Positions 27,335 to 35,453 of a DNA stretch of 64,000 nt are shown one piece after another (the stretch's first letter is position 1; each line of letters opens with the position of its first letter). The notes under the pieces were generated by a model. It was not told the DNA's origin. It saw only the letters and a list, made by a program, of their open reading frames with translations, and did not search any database. Position numbers and translations under genes: made by a program. The stretch is from Maribacter halichondriae (lineage in GTDB: Bacteria; Bacteroidota; Bacteroidia; Flavobacteriales; Flavobacteriaceae): contig NZ_CP107030.1 in NCBI RefSeq assembly GCF_027474825.1, positions 1,804,529 through 1,868,528 on the forward strand, given 5' to 3'.

Positions 27335-28197
27335 ATGGACAAAGATCTAAAAGCCCATATCGAATACTTGCTATGTATTAAAATTGAACAAGTCCAACCG
27401 GTTTCCGGCGGAGATATCTCAAAGGCGTATTTGTTAAAAACCGAGAGCGAACGTTTCTTTTGCAAAGTCAATCAGGGGAAAGATGCCCATAAAATGTTCT
27501 TGGCAGAAAAGAGGGGTTTGGAAGCCATCGCCCAAACCAAATCGATAGCCGTGCCGAAAGTCTTACTCTGCGAAAAGCAGGAAGTAAGTGGTCTTTTACT
27601 CATGGAGTACATTGAATCTAAAAATGCTTCCCAAAAAGAAATGGAGTTATTGGGGCATCAACTGGCCGCTCTACATAGGTTTTCGGCCTCGAAAAACTTC
27701 GGATGGGAAACCGATAATTTCATAGGAAGCCTTCCGCAATCGAATAAAGAACATTCTTATTGGACGAAATTTTATGTGGAAGAGCGGTTGTTGCCACAAT
27801 TGAAATTGGCACGCGATTCAGGAAAGTTGAATACCGGCGAAATCCCATCTGAAGAACGGATTATTAAATCCTGTGAAAACCTATTTCCTGATATCAAACC
27901 CGCTCTTTTACATGGTGATCTATGGAGTGGCAATTATCTCATTTCAGAAAAAGGGGAACCCTTTCTTATTGATCCAGCCACATATTATGGTCATTTTGAA
28001 GTCGATTTAGCGATGACACGATTGTTCGGGGGTTTGGCAGTTTATTTTTTGAAGCACATTCGGAACATTTTCCAAAAATCGGTGGCGAGACAGCTCGGAT
28101 TGAAATCTACCAGCTTTATTATTTATTGGTACATTTAAATTTATTCGGAAGTTCATATAAAGGAGCTGTTACGATTATTTTGAATAGGTATTTTTAA
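27335..28197 (+). pseudogene. Fructosamine kinase family protein, frameshifted in this sequence
   Basis: Small-molecule kinase of the fructosamine-3-kinase/aminoglycoside phosphotransferase fold, thought to repair glycated proteins by phosphorylating ketoamines. The catalytic loop is LLHGDLWSGNYL and the metal Asp is in FLIDPATYYGHFEVDLAM. The family C-terminus follows in another frame after a run of five G at 28028-28032: with six G it reads LFGGFGSLFFEAHSE and ends HLNLFGSSYKGAVTI before a TAA at 28195, as relatives do. As given, the frame ends at 28138 with an unrelated tail. Repaired length would be 287 residues, normal for the family. The PQQ dehydrogenase starts 30 bases later. Confidence 0.87.
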
Positions 28198-28227
28198 GTA
28201 CTTTTAAGAATCACATCTCTTCTAACT

Positions 28228-30348
28228 ATGGTTTCTTGCAAGTACACTTATGTATTACTGATTTTATCTTTGGCCATTTTAGGCTGTAGCCCTTCCGAAG
28301 AAAAAAACTCCAAAAAAGAATATGTTACATGGTCGACCTATTTGGGTGATCCGGGTCGAAGCCACTACTCTACCCTATCACAAATTACTCATGAAAATGT
28401 CAAAGACCTAAAAGTTGCTTGGTCTTATGAAGCGGCCGATTGGGGACAAATGCAAATGAATCCCTTAGTTGTCGATAGTATTTTGTACGGAGTGACCGCC
28501 GCGCTTCGGGTAGTCGCGCTGAACGCCGAAACCGGAAAAGAAATCTGGCAATTCGGAGATTCCGTCAAAGTGTGGCACTCAACTTCCCGAGGCCTGTCTT
28601 TTTGGAAAAAGGAAAAGGACAAACGTATTTTAGTAACACGCGGCCCCTATCTTTTTGCTTTGGATGCCCTTACGGGAAAACCGATTACGACCTTTGGCAA
28701 TAATGGAAAAATTGACATGCGTTCCGGAATGCCCGAATCCGCCAAGGAAAAATTCGTGATTTCCAACACCCCCGGAACAATATACAAAGACATCATTGTG
28801 ATGCCACTCCGTCTCTCGGAAGGAGCCGGGGCGGCACCGGGAGATATTATGGCATTCAATGTCATCACAGGAAAAGTGGAATGGGTATTTCATACGATAC
28901 CGCATCCCGTAGAAGAAGGCTATGATACTTGGGAAAATAAAGAAGCATATAAAGACGACCTCGTTGGCGCCGCAAATAATTGGGCCGGAATGGCGGTTGA
29001 CGAAGAAGCAGGTATCATCTATATTCCGACTGGTTCCGCTGCACCGGATTTTTATGGGGGAAACCGTCTAGGAAGCAATCTCTTTTCGAATTGTCTATTG
29101 GCACTTGATGCAAATACGGGAAAACGAATTTGGCATTTTCAACTGACCCATCATGACCTTTGGGACCGCGATCCTCCAGCCCCATCTAATCTTTTGATGG
29201 TCGAGCGCGAAGGGAAAAAGATTCCCGCAGTGGCCCAAGTGACCAAGCAAGGCTATGTTTATGTTTTTGATAGAATGACAGGCGAACCACTTTTTGATAT
29301 TGAAGAAGTGCTCGTACCTTCTTCTTCCTTAGATGGAGAAAAGGCCTGGCCCACACAACCCATTCCTGTCAAACCGAAACCCTTTGCCCGACAATCGCAA
29401 GATTTGACGGAAGCGGATATTAGTCCGTTTGCAGAAAACCAAGACGAGCTATTGGCGTTTTTCAAATCTGCTGACAAAAGGCAATACGCACCGCCCAACT
29501 TGACTCCTAATTTTTTGTTCCCAGGCTACGACGGAGCTGCTGAATGGGGCGGAGCGGCCGCAGATCCCGAAGATGGAATTCTATATGTCAACGCCAACGA
29601 AATGGCCTGGAACCTTCAAGTAGTGCCGGAGGATGAAACCTCTGAAAGCACGCCTATTGGCGAAGCCAGTTATCAAAAATATTGCGCAAGTTGCCATCAA
29701 GCCGATAGAAAAGGGTTGGCGGCAAGCGGATTTCCATCCTTGATTGATTTAAAATTACGTATGGAAAGTTCGGAAGCGGCAAGTATCATCACTCAGGGCA
29801 AAGGCATGATGACGGGTTTTCCACAATTAAAAAAGGAAGAAAAAGAGGCACTTCTAAAATTCTTATGGGGACAGGAAATACAACACAACGTTGTTGAAAA
29901 AGGCATAAAAAAAGAGGAAGACAATAAGGGCTACAAACATACGGGATACAACAAATTCCTAGATAATAAAGGACTTCCGGGTATTTCTCCACCGTGGGGC
30001 ACCATGCATGCCATCGATTTAAATACCGGAGAGTATATTTGGTCGATTCCTTTTGGGGATACACCTGAATTAGGAGGAAAAGGTAAAGGCACGGGCACCG
30101 AAAATTATGGTGGCCCCGTAGTGACTGAAAACGGACTCCTATTCATCGGTGCGACCCGCGACGGTTATTTTAGGGTTTTCGACAAACATACAGGAGAAAA
30201 ACTATGGGAATATAAACTCCCGGCTGCTGCATTTGCAACGCCTGCCATGTATGAGGTCAATGGTAAACAATACATCGCTATTGCCTGTGGTGGCGAAAAA
30301 TTGGGTACCGAAAAAGGGAATCAGATTATCGCCTTTTCTTTACCGTAA
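28228..30348 (+). CDS. PQQ-dependent dehydrogenase with inserted heme c domain, lipoprotein
   Basis: Periplasmic quinoprotein of the eight-bladed propeller type, probably a membrane-anchored glucose or alcohol dehydrogenase. The lipobox is LAILGCS. Propeller repeats show as VALNAETGKEIWQF, LALDALTGKPIT, LALDANTGKRIWHF and AIDLNTGEYIWSI. A cytochrome c motif CASCH (486-490) lies in an insert of ~80 residues within the last third, with MMTGFPQ supplying a possible Met ligand. Electrons would pass from PQQ to this heme and on to the respiratory chain. This layout is common in Bacteroidota, which usually take up PQQ rather than make it. It is last in the operon begun by the GH95 gene. Confidence 0.9.
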   Translation: MVSCKYTYVLLILSLAILGCSPSEEKNSKKEYVTWSTYLGDPGRSHYSTLSQITHENVKDLKVAWSYEAADWGQMQMNPLVVDSILYGVTAALRVVALNAETGKEIWQFGDSVKVWHSTSRGLSFWKKEKDKRILVTRGPYLFALDALTGKPITTFGNNGKIDMRSGMPESAKEKFVISNTPGTIYKDIIVMPLRLSEGAGAAPGDIMAFNVITGKVEWVFHTIPHPVEEGYDTWENKEAYKDDLVGAANNWAGMAVDEEAGIIYIPTGSAAPDFYGGNRLGSNLFSNCLLALDANTGKRIWHFQLTHHDLWDRDPPAPSNLLMVEREGKKIPAVAQVTKQGYVYVFDRMTGEPLFDIEEVLVPSSSLDGEKAWPTQPIPVKPKPFARQSQDLTEADISPFAENQDELLAFFKSADKRQYAPPNLTPNFLFPGYDGAAEWGGAAADPEDGILYVNANEMAWNLQVVPEDETSESTPIGEASYQKYCASCHQADRKGLAASGFPSLIDLKLRMESSEAASIITQGKGMMTGFPQLKKEEKEALLKFLWGQEIQHNVVEKGIKKEEDNKGYKHTGYNKFLDNKGLPGISPPWGTMHAIDLNTGEYIWSIPFGDTPELGGKGKGTGTENYGGPVVTENGLLFIGATRDGYFRVFDKHTGEKLWEYKLPAAAFATPAMYEVNGKQYIAIACGGEKLGTEKGNQIIAFSLP

Positions 30349-30366
30349 GAACAAACGACTATAAAA

Positions 30367-30921
30367 TTACTTGCTTGGACCTCTTGAAGCCAACATTGCG
30401 ATTTGGCCCATGTGATTGGCTTGATGCTCCATTACATGAAACCAGGCCCAGTGATGATTCATGTGCTCGTTCATGGTTGATGCAAACCATTCATCGTCCT
30501 TTGTTTTTAAAGTGGCAAGGGTTTTCTCTCGTACCTCATCCCATAAATCTAAATAGTATTTTATAGGTTTTCCTTTAAGCTCTTCCCTGGCTTTATCCCC
30601 GAGATTTAATGCCGTATTCCATTTTTCTTCCTCCTCTTTGTTAAACTCGCTGCCTTCAAAAGATAACTTTTGATAGATAGCCTCAGTAGCGGCCAAGTGC
30701 ATAATCATGGCTCCGACCCGATTCGCCTTATCATCTAGGAGAAAGTCAGTTTGTTCTTGATTTGCATTTTGAACCCTTTTGGTAACACGGTTTTTTAAGT
30801 CGTCAAGCATGTTGACCATAATGCCAATATTAGGGGTATATCCTTCCCTTGAGTTGATTGTGTTTTGCGCGAAAGTCAGCATACTGGTAAACAGAACGGA
30901 AAGAATTACAAGCTTTTTCAT
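30367..30921 (-). CDS. DinB family protein, secreted
   Basis: Exported DinB-like four-helix protein, 184 residues. The signal peptide ends near residue 19 (SMLTFAQ). Candidate metal histidines lie in GAMIMHLAATEAIY, MNEHMNHHWAWFHVMEHQ and ANHMGQIA, matching the DinB_2 pattern of His at each helix. It converges with the PQQ dehydrogenase (18 bases between ends) and diverges from the oxidoreductase gene. Activity is unknown; relatives include thiol-dependent transferases and damage-inducible proteins. Confidence 0.82.
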   Translation of the reverse strand: MKKLVILSVLFTSMLTFAQNTINSREGYTPNIGIMVNMLDDLKNRVTKRVQNANQEQTDFLLDDKANRVGAMIMHLAATEAIYQKLSFEGSEFNKEEEEKWNTALNLGDKAREELKGKPIKYYLDLWDEVREKTLATLKTKDDEWFASTMNEHMNHHWAWFHVMEHQANHMGQIAMLASRGPSK

Positions 30922-31008
30922 ATTCGTGTTTTACAAAATTGTTTGTCTAAAAATAGTCATTTCGCCCTTAGATTTATAATTTTAATGCTCTCTTGTCAAA
31001 AACATCAA

Positions 31009-32067
31009 ATGAAAACTAAAATCTTAGTCGTCGGCTGCGGAAATATGGGTACATCGCACGCCCGTGCATATCACCAATTGGAAGGTTTTGAAATCGTAGG
31101 TCTTGTAAGTCGAAAGGCCGAAGGCCGAGAAAGACTATCGCAAGAACTGGGTGGCTACCCCACTTTTGGTAATTATGAAACCGCTTTGACCGAAACGAAG
31201 CCTGATACCGTTTCCATTAATACTTACCCCGATACACATGCCGATTATATTCGAAAAGCTTTGAACGCCAATGCCCATGTTTTTGTGGAAAAACCATTGG
31301 CCCTGACCGTTGAAGATGCCCAAAGTCTAGTTGATTTGGCCAAAGCAAAAAACAAAAAAATGGTAGTGGGCTATATTCTTCGGGTACATCCGGCATGGGC
31401 CAAATTTGTCGAAGTGGCACGCACACTTGGTAAACCCTTGGTCATGCGAATGAACCTCAACCAACAGAGTTCTGGCGATAATTGGTATACCCACAAACAG
31501 TTGATGAATTCCATGTCGCCCATTGTGGACTGTGGCGTACATTACGTTGATGTAATGTGCTTGATGACCCAATCGATGCCTGTCAGTGTAAGTGCCATAG
31601 GGGCACGACTTTCCGATGAAATAGATTCGAAAATGTACAATTACGGACAGTTGCAAGTCCGTTTCAAGGATGGTTCCGTTGGATGGTACGAGGCTGGCTG
31701 GGGTCCTATGATGAGTGAAACCGCATTTTTTGTAAAGGATGTTATAGGGCCAAAAGGTTGTGTTTCGATCGTTGATGAGGCAAAAGGAGATTCCGATAGT
31801 GTGGACGATCATTCCAAAACCGGCGCCTTGAAATTACACCACAGCGCCACCGATGAAAATGGAAATTTCATGAAATCTGATGAAATTATCGACACCTCCG
31901 ACGAACCCGATCACGACGGACTCTGCCTTTTGGAGCAGGAGTATTTTCTAAAAGCCATTTTAGAAGATTTGGACTTGAGCGACCATTTACGAGATGCCGT
32001 CAATAGTTTGAGAATCGTTCTGGCCGCGGATGAATCTTTCAGAACTGGTAAAACGGTTGAATTGTAG
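31009..32067 (+). CDS. Gfo/Idh/MocA family oxidoreductase
   Basis: NAD(P)-dependent sugar or cyclitol dehydrogenase-like protein. The Rossmann start is LVVGCGNMGTSHARAY, followed by the hallmark EKPLALTVEDAQ and, in the C-terminal beta-sheet domain, IVDCGVHYVDVM with the catalytic His. I choose the ATG at 31009 because it puts the Rossmann strand at residue 5; in-frame codons further upstream would add a meaningless 48-residue leader that runs into the promoter region. Five bases after its stop the acyl-CoA synthetase gene begins, and a symporter follows, so the group may import and convert one compound. Which one is unknown. Confidence 0.9.
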   Translation: MKTKILVVGCGNMGTSHARAYHQLEGFEIVGLVSRKAEGRERLSQELGGYPTFGNYETALTETKPDTVSINTYPDTHADYIRKALNANAHVFVEKPLALTVEDAQSLVDLAKAKNKKMVVGYILRVHPAWAKFVEVARTLGKPLVMRMNLNQQSSGDNWYTHKQLMNSMSPIVDCGVHYVDVMCLMTQSMPVSVSAIGARLSDEIDSKMYNYGQLQVRFKDGSVGWYEAGWGPMMSETAFFVKDVIGPKGCVSIVDEAKGDSDSVDDHSKTGALKLHHSATDENGNFMKSDEIIDTSDEPDHDGLCLLEQEYFLKAILEDLDLSDHLRDAVNSLRIVLAADESFRTGKTVEL

Positions 32068-32072
32068 CATCC

Positions 32073-33551
32073 ATGATTCAACTCTTAGAAAGATCCAAAA
32101 ATTTCAAAGACCGAACGGCATTAGTTTCCAACGGAAAATCATATTCCTACGATCTACTTTCAGAGGCTTCCCAAAATGTTGCGGCTAATCTTCTGAACGG
32201 AAAAGCGGACCTCAACGAAGATCGGATTACTTTTTTGGTGCCACAGTCTTTTGAATATACTGCGGTGCAATGGGGAATTTGGGCTGCGGGCGGAATTGCA
32301 GTTCCTTTATGTGTTTTGCATCCGTTGCCCTCTATTCAATATGTTTTGGAAGATACGCAGGCTGAAATAGTTATTGCGCATTCCGATTATTTTGAATTCT
32401 TAAATCCTTTGGAGGTAGCAATTGATATTTCTGTAATTCCTTTGGAATCCATTCTCCAAGAAAATACTTCTGTATTGCCGGAAGTCGATTCCACCAGGCG
32501 GGCCATGATCTTATATACCAGCGGAACGACAAGCAGGCCCAAAGGGGTAGTTACGACACATGACAATATCGAAGCTCAAGTAACAACACTCGTAAATGCC
32601 TGGGAATGGGAAAAAGACGATCATATTCTCAATATTCTACCCTTGCATCATGTGCACGGTATCATCAATGTGATGAGCTGCGCACTTTGGTGCGGTGCTT
32701 GCTGCGAATTCTTGCCCAAGTTCGAGGCCGAGAAAGTTTGGGAAATCATCAGGTCGGGTAGGCTCACTCTATTTATGGCGGTACCGACCATTTATTATAA
32801 ACTGATTTCTTATTGGGAGAACGCTAATTCCGAAAAACAAAAAAAATTATCTGGTGCTGCCTCGAAATTGAGATTAATGGTTTCAGGCTCCGCAGCCTTG
32901 CCGGTTCCCGTACTTGAAAAATGGAAAGAAATCACTGGTCAAACCTTGTTAGAACGATATGGCATGACCGAAATCGGCATGGGACTTTCAAACTCCTATC
33001 GAGGAGAACGAAGACCCGGCCATGTAGGATTGCCGTTACCGGGGGTCGAAATGCGGTTGGTAGATTCTGAAAACAATCCCGTCAAAGAAAACGAACCCGG
33101 GGAATTCCAAATCAAAGGACCAAGTGTTTTTAAGGAGTACTGGCAAAAACCGGAGGCCACCCAAAAGGCATTTACCCATAATGGGTGGTTTATTACTGGG
33201 GATATCGGAATGTTAAATAATGGTCTTTACAAAATTTTAGGCCGCGATAGTGTTGACATCATTAAATCCGGCGGCTATAAAATCTCCGCTTTGGAAATCG
33301 AAGATGTGCTCAGAAAACATGAACTTGTAGATGACTGTGCAGTGGTCGGGCTACCCGATGAGGAATGGGGCGAAGTGGTTTCGGCCTGTGTTGTTTCCTC
33401 TCAAACTGTAATTGACACGGATTCCATTTCCGATTGGTTGAAAGAACAACTGCCAGTATACAAGGTTCCGAGAAATTATATCGTGCGAAAAGAACTGCCC
33501 CGAAATGTTTTAGGGAAAGTGACGAAGAATGAGTTGAAGAAAATGTTTTGA
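32073..33551 (+). CDS. AMP-dependent acyl-CoA synthetase (MatB/ACSF3-like)
   Basis: Enzyme that activates a carboxylic acid with ATP and joins it to CoA. The phosphate loop is LYTSGTTSRPKG; further core motifs are LLERYGMTEIGMGLSN, GWFITGDIG, LGRDSVDIIKSGGYKIS and the acyl-transfer lysine region LPRNVLGKVTKNEL at the end. Length 492 and the motif context are close to malonyl-CoA/short-chain acyl-CoA synthetases; fatty acyl or aromatic acids cannot be ruled out. It starts five bases after the oxidoreductase and is followed by a 160-base gap full of palindromes before the symporter genes. Confidence 0.9.
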   Translation: MIQLLERSKNFKDRTALVSNGKSYSYDLLSEASQNVAANLLNGKADLNEDRITFLVPQSFEYTAVQWGIWAAGGIAVPLCVLHPLPSIQYVLEDTQAEIVIAHSDYFEFLNPLEVAIDISVIPLESILQENTSVLPEVDSTRRAMILYTSGTTSRPKGVVTTHDNIEAQVTTLVNAWEWEKDDHILNILPLHHVHGIINVMSCALWCGACCEFLPKFEAEKVWEIIRSGRLTLFMAVPTIYYKLISYWENANSEKQKKLSGAASKLRLMVSGSAALPVPVLEKWKEITGQTLLERYGMTEIGMGLSNSYRGERRPGHVGLPLPGVEMRLVDSENNPVKENEPGEFQIKGPSVFKEYWQKPEATQKAFTHNGWFITGDIGMLNNGLYKILGRDSVDIIKSGGYKISALEIEDVLRKHELVDDCAVVGLPDEEWGEVVSACVVSSQTVIDTDSISDWLKEQLPVYKVPRNYIVRKELPRNVLGKVTKNELKKMF

Positions 33552-33561
33552 ATCCTTTTGG

Positions 33562-33684
33562 CACCTCCCCTCAGCTAAGGGGAGGTGGATTCCCGCCTCA
33601 GCGGGAAGACGGAAGGGTTTGAAATAAAAAAAGTACACGCCCCCTTAACCTGCCTGCAGACAGGTCCCCTCTTTTTATAGGGGA
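33562..33684. repeat. Cluster of four consecutive palindromes (REP-like)
   Basis: Four hairpins follow one another in one gap: CACCTCCCCT/AGGGGAGGTG (33562-33571, 33578-33587), TTCCCGC/GCGGGAA (33590-33596, 33601-33607), the near-perfect palindrome CCTGCCTGCAGACAGG (33649-33664), and TCCCCT/AGGGGA (33665-33670, 33679-33684). The composition is richer in C and G than the flanks. It looks like a compound REP element; it may also end transcription after the synthetase gene. Confidence 0.6.
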
Positions 33685-33712
33685 AACTGATACGAAAACA
33701 CTATTTTGAGCT

Positions 33713-33832
33713 ATGGATTTCCTAACCCTCATCCCCTACATCGGTATCATCGTTTTGGTGGTCATCAATGCGTTATTGGTCGTCAAACGTGATATCACAG
33801 TCGATGGCAACGGCCATAATCCCGAACATTGA
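33713..33832 (+). CDS. 39-aa single-span membrane peptide coupled to the symporter
   Basis: Short frame from the ATG at 33713 (MDFLTLIPYIGIIVLVVIN...) to a TGA at 33830-33832. Residues 3-23 form one hydrophobic span, followed by a polar tail rich in Asp, Asn and His. Its stop overlaps the ATG of the sodium:solute symporter by one base (TGATG), the arrangement of translationally coupled partners. Short accessory proteins upstream of some sodium:solute symporters are known, though this one lacks a motif I can match. A role as a symporter subunit or a translation-coupling leader is inferred from position. Confidence 0.6.
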   Translation: MDFLTLIPYIGIIVLVVINALLVVKRDITVDGNGHNPEH

Positions 33833-35361
33833 TGGAATATTTCGGCGAACATTATGTTACACTTATTCTTACCACCATTTATGTGGGAGGATGTCTTTAT
33901 ATCGGATGGTATTTTAAAAAGAAGGCTTCCGAAGGAGTCGAAGGGTATTATGTGGCAAAAAGGGAAATCCCCGGATGGGTTATTTCTTTGGCATTTTTCT
34001 CTACCTCAGCCAGCACCAACACCTATATCGGTCAAGCCGGAAAATCATTTCAATACGGACTCTCTTGGGCATGGATGGGTTTGATTTGGACCATTTTCTG
34101 CATTATTTCATGGCAGCTCTTAGGTCCGAAAATGCGCTTTCAAACAGCTCGCTTGAAGTCATTTACCATTCCCGATTATTTTCACTTGAGATACAAGAGC
34201 AATCTAGCGAAAAGTATACGGGTGCTTTCTGCTGTGATTATTTTGTTTGCTACCCTTTGGTATATGATCGGTATTGCGAAAGGGTGCGCCCATGTATTGA
34301 CCTCGGTTTTGGATATTCCTTATGAATACGGGGCCTTTGCCATTATCGCGATTACTTGTGCCTATACCATTTGGGGCGGTATGTACAGTGTGCTTTGGAC
34401 AGATGCTGTTCAAGGCATTATCATGTTCTTTGTTGCGATTTTGATGCTGGCTATTCCGTTTATGTTTGTTGGTGGTGCCGATAACCTCATGGAGGCTATC
34501 AGTAATACCGACCACTTAGCGAAATCTGGAGAACCTATTAAATCTGGCTTGGTCACTTTCGGAGAGCTGGTCTCATTTCTATATATATTGGGAATAGGAC
34601 TTTCCATTGGGATGAAACAAATATCGGAACCGAAAAACCTTATCCGGTTTTATTCCATTGACAATGCAAAAAGTATGCGCTTCGCCATGATTTGGACACC
34701 TGTCTTTCTAGGAATTTCACTCGTTTGCGTGATGGGTCTGGGCGCTTTGGTTCATGGAATGGCCACTCCTGAAGAGGCAAATTATCTTATCAACAATACT
34801 GATGAGGTTATCGGTTTTATGCTCGATAAATTTGACAACAAATTCGTTAGCGGAATTTGTATTGCCGGACTTTTCGCAGCGGGAATGTCATCTTTGGCAT
34901 CGGTCATCATTATCATCGGGACCGCTTTTGTCAAGGATATTTGGCATGTTGCCAAGCCAATGCCAGAAAAGAAAATCATTCCGAGAACAAAATGGTTTAT
35001 GGCTATTTACTGCGTCATCGTGTATGTGATGACACTTTACCCTATGGCCGGTATTGTGGAACTGACCGCTTTTGCCGGGGCAGTTTTTGCGGCTAGTTTC
35101 TTTCCTGCGATTTTTGGGGGGCTGTATCTGAAATGGGGAACGGATTTAGGAGCCATGGCCTCCATGGTCGTAGGAATGTTGGTCAATATCATTTGGCGTT
35201 TTGCCTTCCGCTTCGAATATGAGGCCTTGAAAGATATTCACGAGATTATTCCCGCCTTTTTGATTTCGATGTTGACCTATGTCGCGGTTAGTTTGGCAAA
35301 TAGAAATCGTGCTCCGAACGAAGAGCATTTGGATGTCGTTTTTGGGAGGAATAAAAGATGA
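33832..35361 (+). CDS. Sodium:solute symporter (SSS family)
   Basis: Inner-membrane secondary transporter of the SSS family, 509 residues with about 13 membrane segments. Typical stretches are YYVAKREIPGWVISLAFFST with the Na+ site Ser/Thr, GQAGKSFQYGLSW, and later GLFAAGMSSLASVI. The ATG at 33832 overlaps the stop of the short membrane peptide. The family moves sugars, amino acids, vitamins or carboxylates with Na+; substrate is not determined by sequence. Its setting behind an oxidoreductase and an acyl-CoA synthetase suggests a polyol, sugar acid or carboxylate. Confidence 0.9.
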   Translation: MEYFGEHYVTLILTTIYVGGCLYIGWYFKKKASEGVEGYYVAKREIPGWVISLAFFSTSASTNTYIGQAGKSFQYGLSWAWMGLIWTIFCIISWQLLGPKMRFQTARLKSFTIPDYFHLRYKSNLAKSIRVLSAVIILFATLWYMIGIAKGCAHVLTSVLDIPYEYGAFAIIAITCAYTIWGGMYSVLWTDAVQGIIMFFVAILMLAIPFMFVGGADNLMEAISNTDHLAKSGEPIKSGLVTFGELVSFLYILGIGLSIGMKQISEPKNLIRFYSIDNAKSMRFAMIWTPVFLGISLVCVMGLGALVHGMATPEEANYLINNTDEVIGFMLDKFDNKFVSGICIAGLFAAGMSSLASVIIIIGTAFVKDIWHVAKPMPEKKIIPRTKWFMAIYCVIVYVMTLYPMAGIVELTAFAGAVFAASFFPAIFGGLYLKWGTDLGAMASMVVGMLVNIIWRFAFRFEYEALKDIHEIIPAFLISMLTYVAVSLANRNRAPNEEHLDVVFGRNKR

Positions 35362-35365
35362 TTTT

Positions 35366-35447
35366 TGTCATTCCGACGCAGGAGGAACCTCTTACTCGTA
35401 AGCACCTTATAATAGTTGCGTTGGATTCCTAGTTCCTCGGAATGACA
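35366..35447. repeat. Inverted repeat of the TGTCATTCCGA type between converging genes
   Basis: TGTCATTCCGA (35366-35376) faces TCGGAATGACA (35437-35447), with AGGAAC/GTTCC pairing further inside. Sequences of this TGTCATTCCGA form are widely dispersed intergenic repeats in many bacterial genomes. It lies between the converging symporter and NlpC/P60 genes and could also act as a two-way terminator. Confidence 0.6.
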
Positions 35448-35453
35448 TAACGG

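Noticed and set aside
30865..31008. Upstream extension of the Gfo/Idh/MocA protein by 48 residues
   Set aside because: The extension overlaps the start of the diverging DinB gene and would put the Rossmann fold far from the N-terminus; the ATG at 31009 is the natural start.
33562..33684. CRISPR array or tandem tRNA genes
   Set aside because: The hairpins differ from each other, there are no equal spacers, and no cloverleaf fits.
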